From: Metallyticus violacea
Taxonomy: Eukaryota; Arthropoda; Insecta; Mantodea; Metallyticidae
Reading direction: 5' to 3'
DNA length: 64,000 bases
Assembly (NCBI GenBank): GCA_030762175.1
Contig: CM060846.1
Coordinates: 239,868,012 to 239,932,011 of the forward strand
The number at the start of each line of letters is the position of its first letter. The first letter of the stretch is position 1. Made by a program: the position numbers and the translations under genes. Below are positions 1 through 10,100 of the stretch, one piece after another. The notes beneath the pieces were generated by a model. The model saw only the letters and a program-made list of their open reading frames with translations. It had not been told where the DNA came from and did no database searches.

Positions 1-43
1 TTCTAATACAATTTTTAACAATACAGATAATTTTTATCCATTG

Positions 44-97
44 AAAGAGCAGTAGAAAAAATAGAAAACTACATCAAAGAAAGTAAAGTCTGAAAAA
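44..97 (+). pseudogene. Dead 54-nt array exon
   Basis: Full 54-nt alignment to the array exon, but the fourth codon is TAG, a second stop follows, the acceptor AG has become TG and the donor GT is lost. It cannot be spliced in or translated. Confidence 0.8.
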
Positions 98-129
98 ATT
101 TGACATTACAACATTTTATAAGCTGACTA

Positions 130-455
130 ATATTCAAGTGGAAATATTTAATAAAAATTATTCTAATATAAAAGGAACAGTACAAAAAATAAAAAATCTA
201 TCAAGGAAGGAAGCAGTTGCTGATTTTAGACGTGCAACTGGACACGATTGTTAGGCGGAACATCTACACAGATTTGGTTTTATGAATGATAACACATGTA
301 AGATCTGCAATACTGACAAGATTCTAAATGCAGAACATCTATTGGAATTCACAGAACTGAGGAAAGCTGCACCTGAAGAAATATACAAATTATATTGGCT
401 GGCCAGGGAAAAATTGATGGATCAAAATCCTGCACATTAGATCAACAACAACAAC
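130..455 (+). mobile_element. 3' end of a non-LTR retrotransposon inside an array intron
   Basis: From about 213 the + strand reads a conserved C-terminal tail of a non-LTR polymerase: RRATGHDC, one stop, then AEHLHRFGFMNDNTCKIC, a NAEHLLE block and a stop at 438-440. The C-x2-C and H-L-L pattern after RATGHD matches the end of RT/RNase H-bearing elements of the Jockey/I/R1 type. An (AAC)-like tail follows. One in-frame TAG and loss of the rest of the element mark it as a 5'-truncated dead insertion. It splits an ordinary array intron, which resumes near 480. Confidence 0.65.
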
Positions 456-796
456 ACGTTTTATAAGCACTGAGATAAAAACATTTGCACATTGTTTATA
501 AAACTAACACTTATACTGTCTATTCTTATCCAACTTTCAATGTTTTTGCCCCTTTCATTAAATTCTCATTTTTATCTACATTTACATATATAACTCATAC
601 TGTATGGCAGATGGAAAACTTTGTTACCCAAAATTTTGAGAACCTGCTTTCTGATGCCATTAGTTCTTATCCCATAAATTAAATGTTTATGTATATATAA
701 ACAGAATAATTGCAATTAATAAATATTTATTTTTAAATATTACACTATTTTATACCCCATGTTAACCTTAACATTTCACATTAATATTTCAGTCAT

Positions 797-820
797 AAAA
801 GGGGTATGACCTGAAACTGC
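797..820 (+). pseudogene. Short remnant of array exon (deletion type)
   Basis: Keeps only the two ends of the exon (AAAGG... and TGACCTGAAA) with about 33 nt missing. The upstream AG is absent at the expected place and the donor is lost. One of six such shortened copies. Confidence 0.55.
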
Positions 821-1143
821 CAGACTTCATAAAATTAAACACTTATTTAATAACAAAATTTCTACTGCATCAGTAAAACTAACATTTATGGCAGCTGTTC
901 TGTTCATTCATTTTTGTTGCTTCTTTCGTAAAATGTACATTTCCATTTGCAGTAAAATTATGGATTAGCTTATACAATATGGCAGAGTGGAAAAATGTGT
1001 TATCCAGAATACTATGGCCCATGTTTTCTCTTATATTTATTCTTAAATCATAAAATTAACATGTATAAATAACAGGAATAATTACAAGTAAACAATTTTA
1101 GAAGTAAAGCCCCAATACTCACCAAATTATTTCTCTTTCTTAG

Positions 1144-1197
1144 AAGGAGCAGCAGGAAACAGAAAAACCTATTTTGAAGAAAGTAGAACCTGAAAAG
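1144..1197 (+). CDS. Array exon, KEQQETEKPILKKVEPEK
   Basis: Acceptor is a pyrimidine-rich run ending tag; donor gtgagaac. Variant module with ETEKPI in place of EKEKPT. It belongs to the 'ETEK' subtype, whose intron starts gtgagaacat. Confidence 0.88.
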
Positions 1198-4100
1198 GTG
1201 AGAACATTATAAAACAACAACACTTCAATAACAATATTTCTACACATTCTCCAAAACTAAAAAGTACACTTTTGTCTGTTTCTGACTCTCATGGTTGTTG
1301 CCAATTTCTTTTAATTTTCATTTTCATGCGCAGTAACATGTATACCTCAAGTCATATTGCAGAGTGGAAATATTTGTTATCCAAAATTCTGTGATTCATT
1401 CTTTCTGATGCCATTTACACTTATACCATAAAATATAATCATAATTAAGCTATTATTTTTAAATAATCTGCAAATAAATACTCTCACATAAATTTTAATA
1501 AGACACCTTACTTTTACTCATAGAAAGAGCTGCAGGATAAAGAGAAACCTACATTAAAGAAATTAGAGCCTGAAAAGGTGAGACATAATATTTTACATAG
1601 ACTTAGACAACATCATTTTACAGAGTCAATAAAACTAATATTTCTGCTGGGTATTGTGTTTCTGTCTTTCAATGTTTTTGCCGCTTTCATTAAAATTTAA
1701 TTTTCATATACAGTAACACATATATCTTATGTTATATGGCAGGTTGGAAAACTTAGTAATCCAAAATATCATCAACTGTTTTCTGATTCCATTTACCCTT
1801 ATCCCATACAAATTAATGTGTATAAATCACGTGAATAATTATAAATATATAAAAAATAATTTCTTGGTAATAAAAAATTAAATACACCATATCAGCTTTA
1901 ATAATACACATTGTTTTTTTGTTCATTAAAAGAGTAGAACCTGAAATAGTTATACATTATAAAAAAAAAACCTTTATAACAGTATTTTACAGCTTCTGTA
2001 GAACTAATATGCATAGTAGCTGTTTTGCTCTGTTCATTCATTGTTTTCTTTTCTTTCATTAAATGTACATTTCCATTTGCAGTAACATGCTGGATTATCT
2101 TATACAATGTGCCAGGGTGGAAATAAGTGTTATCTAAAATGCTTGTGCCCATGTTTTCTGTTGGTTTTAATCTTATACCATATAATTTAACAAGTATAAA
2201 TAACAGGATAATTGTAAATAAAAAATTATTTTGCAAAAGTTTATAGGCAAATGCTGCAGTATTCACTTTATCAAGCCATATCATTTTTTCATTAATAGAA
2301 TGAGTATTAGCAAACAGTAAATCCTACATTGAATGAAGTAGAACACGAAACTGAGAGAACATTATAAAATAACAAGCTATTGAATAAAAACATTTCTATA
2401 GCTTCTCTACAACTATTAATTAAACTAGTTCTGTTTCTGATTTTCTTTACTGTTCCCACATTCTTTAATTTGCATTTTCATACAAAGTAACATATATAGC
2501 TCATTCCTTATTGAAAAGTGGAACTTTGTTATCAGAAATATAATTAACCATGACTTCTGATCCAATTTTATCTTTTCACATAAAAGCAAGTCAGTTTAAA
2601 TATAACAAATTAATGCAATTAAATAAACCATTATTTTTAATAAAACATAATGAAATATTCCATATTAACCTTAATAAATACCTTAGAAGGACTATAACCT
2701 GAAACAGTGGGATATTATAAAATTAAACAAATATTATAACAGCATTTTTACAAATTCAATTTAGCTAATATTTACGGTAACTGTTCCTTTCATTGAATAT
2801 TGTTGCTTCTTTCATTGAATGTAAATTTCCATTTACATTAACATGTAGGATTCTCTTATATAATATGGTAGAGTGGAAAAATGTATTATCCAGAATACTG
2901 TGGCCCATGATTTCCATCATACTTGTTCTGAAATGATATAATTTACATATATAAATAACAGGAATATTTACAACTAAACAATTTTTTTTTACAAAATAAT
3001 AACTAAGTAAAGCCTCCAATACTCATTTTATTCAGCCAAATTTTTCTATTTCATAGAAGGAGCAGCAGGAAACAGAAAAACCTGCTTTAAAGAAAATAGA
3101 ACCTGATAAGGTGAGAACATTAGTAACACATCAATAGCAACATTTCCACATCTTCTCCAAAACTACTAATTATGTTCTTGTCTGTTTTTGACTCTCATGG
3201 TTTTGCCACTATCTTTAAAATTTCATTTTCATGACAAAAACATATATACCTCATGTCACATTGCAGATTGAAAACCTTTGTTATTCAAAATTCTTTAATT
3301 CATTCTTTCTTATGTTACTTACTCTTATCCCATGAAATATAATCACAATTAAGCAATTCTTTTTAAATAATTTCCAAATAAATATACCAATAAAATTTAT
3401 AATAAGATGCATTATTTTTTACTCATAGAAGGAGCAGCAGGAAAAGGAGAAACCTACATTAAAGAAAGTAGAGCCTGAAAAGGTGAGACATAACATTTTA
3501 TACACACTTAGATATCAACATTGCTACAGATTCAATAAAACTAATATTTATGCTGGGTGCTTTGTTTCTGACTGTCAAGGTTTTTACCACTATCATTAAA
3601 TTTTCCTTTTATGTAATTTATATATCACATCTTATGGCAGTGTGGAAAACTTTGATATCCAAAATTCTCTAATTCATTCTTTCTGATGCCATTTACTCTT
3701 ATCCCATAACATATAATGACAGTTAACCCAATCCTTTTAAAATAAATACTCTAATACACATTTTAATAAAAGTCATTACTTTTTGCTTATAGAAGGAGCA
3801 GCAGGAAAAGGAGAAACCTACATTAAAGAAAGTAGAGCCTGAAAAGGTGAGACATAACATTTTACACACACTTAGATACCAACATTGCTACAGCTTCAAT
3901 AACATTAATATTTCTGCTGGGTGCTTTGTTTCTGACTACCAATGTTTTTGGCACTTTCATTAAATTTTCCTTTTATGTAATTTATATATATATCACGTCT
4001 TATGGCACTGTGGAAAACTTTGTTATCCAAAATTCTCTAATTCATCCTTTCTGATGCAATTTACTCTTATCCCATAACATATAATCAGAATTAACCTATT

Positions 4101-7100
4101 CCTTTTAAAATAAACACTCTAATACACATTTTAATAAAAGTCATTATTGTTTTGCTCATAGAAGGAGCAGCAGGAAAAGGAGAAACCTACATTAAAGAAA
4201 GTAGAGCCTGAAAAGGTGAGACATAACATTTTACACACACTTAGGTATCAACATTACTACAGCTTCAATAAAACTAATATTTATGCTATGTGCTTTGTTT
4301 CTGACTGTCAATGATTTTGCCACTTTCATTAAATTTTTTTTTATGTAATTTATATATATATATATATATATCATGTCTTATGGCAGAGTAGAAAACTTAG
4401 TTATTCAAAATTCTCTAACTCATTCTTTCTGATGCCATTTACTCTTATCCAAAACATATAATCACAGTTAACCCATTCCTTTTAAAATAAATACTCTAAT
4501 ATACATTTTAATAAAAGTCATTATTTTTTGCTCATAGAAGGAGCAGCAGGAAAAGGAGAAACCTACATTAAAGAAAGTAGAGCCTGAAAAGGTGAGACAT
4601 AACATTTTATACACACTAAGGTATCAACTTTACTACAGCTTCAATAAAACTAATATTTCTGCTGGGTGCTTTGTTTCTGACTGTCAATGGTTTTGCCACT
4701 TTCATTAAATTTTCTGTTTATGTAATTTATATATATATCATGTCTTATGGCAGAGTGGAAAGCTTTGTTATCCAAAATTTTTCTAATTCCTTCTTTCTGA
4801 TGCCATTTACTCTTATCCCATAACATATAATCACAATTATGTCAATCCTTTTAAATAATCATCACATAAATACTCTAAAACACATTTTTAATAAAAATCA
4901 TTATTTTTTGTGCACAGAAAGAGCAGCAGGAAAAGGAGAAACCTACATTAAAGAAAGTAGAGCCTGAAAAGGTGAGACAACATTTTACACACTTAGGTAT
5001 CAGCATTGCTGCAGCTTCAATAAAACTAATATTTATGCTATGTGCTTTGTTTCTGACTGTGAATGGTTTTGCCACTTTCATTAATTTTCCTTTTATTTAA
5101 TTTATATATTTATCACGTGTTTTGGCAGAGTGGAAAACTTTGTTATCCAAAATTTTCTAATTCATTCTTTCTCCAGCCATTTACTCTTATTCCATAACAT
5201 ATAATCACAATTAACCCATTACTTTTAAAATAAATACTCTATATACATTTTAATAAAAGTCATTATGATTTGCTCATAGAAGGAGCAGCAGGAAAAGGAG
5301 AAACCTACATTAAAGAAATTAGAGCCTGAAAAGGTGAGACATAACATTTTACACACACTTAGATATCAACATTGCTACAGCTTCAATAAAATTAATATTT
5401 CTGCTGGGTGCTTTGTTTCTGACTACCAATGTTTTTGGCACTTTCATTAAATTTTCCTTTTATGTAATTTATATATATATCACGTCTTATGGCACTGTGG
5501 AAAACTTTGTTATCCAAAATTCTCTAATTCATCCTTTCTGATGCAATTTACTCTTATCCCATAACATATAATCAGAATTAACCTATTCCTTTTAAAATAA
5601 ACACTCTAATACACATTTTAATAAAAGTCATTATTGTTTTGCTCATAGAAGGAGCAGCAGGAAAAGGAGAAACCTACATTAAAGAAAGTAGAGCCTGAAA
5701 AGGTGAGACATAACATTTTACACACACTTAGGTATCAACATTACTACAGCTTCAATAAAACTAATATTTATGCTATGTGCTTTGTTTCTGACTGTCAATG
5801 ATTTTGCCACTTTCATTAAATTTTTTTTTATGTAATTTATATATATATATATATATCATGTCTTATGGCAGAGTAGAAAACTTAGTTATTCAAAATTCTC
5901 TAACTCATTCTTTCTGATGCCATTTACTCTTATCCAAAACATATAATCACAGTTAACCCATTCCTTTTAAAATAAATACTCTAATATACATTTTAATAAA
6001 AGTCATTATTTTTTGCTCATAGAAGGAGCAGCAGGAAAAGGAGAAACCTACATTAAAGAAAGTAGAGCCTGAAAAGGTGAGACATAACATTTTATACACA
6101 CTAAGGTATCAACTTTACTACAGCTTCAATAAAACTAATATTTCTGCTGGGTGCTTTGTTTCTGACTGTCAATGGTTTTGCCACTTTCATTAAATTTTCT
6201 GTTTATGTAATTTATATATATATCATGTCTTATGGCAGAGTGGAAAGCTTTGTTATCCAAAATTTTTCTAATTCCTTCTTTCTGATGCCATTTACTCTTA
6301 TCCCATAACATATAATCACAATTATGTCAATCCTTTTAAATAATCATCACATAAATACTCTAAAACACATTTTTAATAAAAATCATTATTTTTTGTGCAC
6401 AGAAAGAGCAGCAGGAAAAGGAGAAACCTACATTAAAGAAAGTAGAGCCTGAAAAGGTGAGACAACATTTTACACACACTTAGATATGAACATTGTTACA
6501 GCTTCAATGAAACTAATATTTCTGCTGGGTGCTTTGTTTCTGACTGTCAATGGTTTTGCCACTTTCATTAAATTTTCCTTTTATGTAATTTATATATATA
6601 TCTCGTCTTATGGCAGAGTGGAAAACTTATCCAAAATTCTTTAATTCATTCTGTCTAATGCCATTTATTCCTATCCCATAACATATAATCATCATTCAGC
6701 CATTCCTTTTAAATAATTACCAAATAAATACTCTAAAACATATTTTAATAAAAGTAATTATTTTTTGTTCATAGAAGGAGCAGCAGGAAAAGGAGAAACC
6801 TACATTAAAAAAAGTAGAGCCTGAAAAGGTGAGACAACATTTTACACACACTTGGTATCAGCATTGCTACAGCTTCAATAAAACTAATATTTATGCTGGG
6901 TGCTTTGTTTCTGACTGTTAATGGTTTTGCCACTTTCATTAAATTTTCCTTTTATTTAATTTATATATTTATCATGTGTTTTGGCAGAATGGAAAAACTT
7001 TGTTATCCAATATTCTCTCAATCATTCTTTCTGATGCCATTTACTCTTATTTCATAAAATATAATCACAATTAAATCATTCCTTTTAAATAATCTTAAAA

Positions 7101-10100
7101 TAAATACTCTAATACAAATTTTAATAAAAGTATTTATTTTTTGCTCATAGAAGGAGCAGCAGGAAAAGGAGAAACCTACATTAAAGAAAGTAGAGCCTGA
7201 AAAGGTGAGACAACATTTTACACACACTTAGGTATCAGCATTGCTACAGCTTCAATAAAACTAATATTTATTCTACGTGCTTTGTTTCTGACTGTGAATG
7301 GTTTTGCCACTCTCATTAATTTTCCTTTTATTTAATTTATATATTTATCACGTGTTTTGGCACAGTGGAAAAGTTTGTTATCCAAAATTTTCTAATTCAT
7401 TCTTTCTCCAGCCATTTGCTCTTATTCCATAACATATAATCACAATTAACCCATTCCTTTTAAAATAAATACTCTATACACATTTTAATAAAAGTCATTA
7501 TTTTTTGCTCATAGAAGGAGCAGCAGGAAAAGGAGAAACCTACATTAAAGAAAGTAGAGCCTGAAAAGGTAAGACAACATTTTACACACACTTGGTATCA
7601 GCATTGCTACAGCTTCAATAAAACTAATATTTATGCTATGTGCATTGTTTCTGACTGTGAATGGTTTTGCCACTTTCATTAAATTTTCCTTTTATGTAAT
7701 TTATATATATATCATGTCTGATGGCACTGTGGAAAACTTTGTTATCCAAAATTTTTCTAATTCATTCTTTCTGATGCCATTTACTCTTATCCCTTAACAT
7801 ATAATTAGAATTAACCCATTTCTTTTAAAATAAATACTCTATACACATTTTAATAAAAGTCATTATTTTTTGCTCATAGAAGGAGCAGCAGGAAAAGGAG
7901 AAACCTACATTAAAGAAAGTAGAGCCTGAAAAGGTGAGACATAACATTTTACACGCACTTAGATATCAACATTGCTACAGCTTCAATAAAACTAATATTT
8001 CTGCTGGGTGCTTTGTTTCTGACTACCAATGTTTTTGCCACATGCATTGAATTTGCCTTTTTATGGAATTACTATATATATTTCATGTTATATGACGTAG
8101 TGGAAAACCTTGTTATCCAAAATATCTTGAACTGCCTTCTTATTCCACTTATTCTTATCTCATACAAATTAATGTCTACAAACAATATTATTAATTTAAT
8201 TTATATACAAATTATTTTTAAATAATACATAATTAAAAACCCCATATCAACTTCATTTATACATATGCTTTTTTATTCAGTGAAGGAATAGAACATGAAG
8301 TAATAAGACATTTTAAAATGAAACAAGTACTCTGATAACAGCATTTTAACAGCTTCTCTAAAAGTGATATCTATGGCAGCTGTTCTGTTTATTCATTGTT
8401 TGTTCTTTCATTAAACGTGTATTTCTTTTTCTAGCAACATGTTGGACTAACTTATGCAATATGGTATAGTAAATAATAGTGTTATGGAAAATTTTGCGGC
8501 AGATGCTTAGCTTTCTGATGCATTTTTTATGTCATTATTATAAATAACAGAAATATTTGAAACTAATCAACTATTTTTTATATATCTTCTAAAGTAAATG
8601 CTTAAATATTCAGTTTATTAAACCAAATTATTTCTCATTTATAGTAGGTATAGCTGGAAGCAGAAAAACCAATTTTAAAGAAAGTGGAACCTGAAAAGTT
8701 GAGAACATTATAACATAATAGACACTTTAATAACAACATTTCTACAACTTCTCTAAAACTGGCAATTAGCTGGCATTTCTGTCTCTGATGTTTATGGTTG
8801 TTGCCACATTCTTTACATTTCCATTTTCATGCACATTTGACATGTATAGCACATGCCATATTACAGAATGAAAGACTTTATTATCCAAAATTCTGTGACC
8901 CATGCTTTCTGATGCCATTTATTCCTTTCACATATTATATAATTACAAGTAAGCAATTCTGTTTAATAATTGGAATAATATTTCCTAAACCCTATTTAAT
9001 AATGCAGATAATTTTTTATTCATATAAAGAGCAGAAGGAAAAAGAGAAACCTATATTAAAGAAAGTAGAAAATGAAAAAATGAGATATTATAACATTTTA
9101 TTAACACTTAGATAAAGTCATTTTGACAGTTTGTCTAAAACTAATATGCACATTGGCTGTTCTGTCTCTGATTTTCATAATAGTTGCCACTTTCTTTACA
9201 TTTTCATTCTTATGCAAAGTAACATATACATCTCATTCCTTGTTAGAGTGGAACTTTGTATCAAAACTATAGTGAAACATATTTTTTGATGCCATTATGT
9301 CTTATCCCATAAATATAAATGTGTATAAATACAATGAATAATTACAGATAAATGAACAATTATTTTTAAATAAAACATAGTTAAATATTCAATATTCACC
9401 TTATTAATACACATTGTTATTCATTCTTAGAAGAAATATAGCCTGAACCTGTAGGACATTATAATTAAACAAGTACATTGATAACAGCATTTTTATAGCT
9501 TCACTGAAACTCAAGCTCTTCTGTTCATTCATTGTTGTTGCTTCTTTCATTAAATTTACATTTCTATTTGCAGTAACATGTTGGATTAACTTATACAATA
9601 AGGCGTAGTGGAAAATGTGTTATCCAGAATATTGTGGCTTGTGCCTTCTCTTGTATTTATTCTTAAAACATAAAATTGACATGAATAAATAACAGGAATA
9701 ATTACAAATAAACAATTTTTATACAAATAATTCCCAAGTGAAGCCTCCAATACTCATCAAATTATTTCTCTTTCATAGAAGGAGCAGCAGGAAACAGAAA
9801 AACCTACTTTGAAGAAAGTAGAACCTTTAAAGGTGAGAACATTATAAAATAACAATACATCATTTCTAGACCTTTTTCCCTGTGATGGTTGTTGCTACTT
9901 TCTTTAAATTTGCATTTACATGCACAGTAACACATATAGCTTATGCCATATAGCAGAGTATAAAACTTTATCTAAAATTCTGTGATTCATTCATTTTGAT
10001 CCTATTAATTCCTATCCCATAAAATATAATCATAATTAAGCATTTCTTTTAAAATAATCTGCAAATAAATACCCTAATTCAAATTTTAATAAGACAAATT

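Noticed and set aside
1898..2284. 128-codon minus-strand frame in the array, with similar frames at 2,765, 4,875 and 7,018
   Set aside because: These are reverse reads of repeated intron sequence; they recur because the array repeats, cross exon boundaries and show no protein signature.
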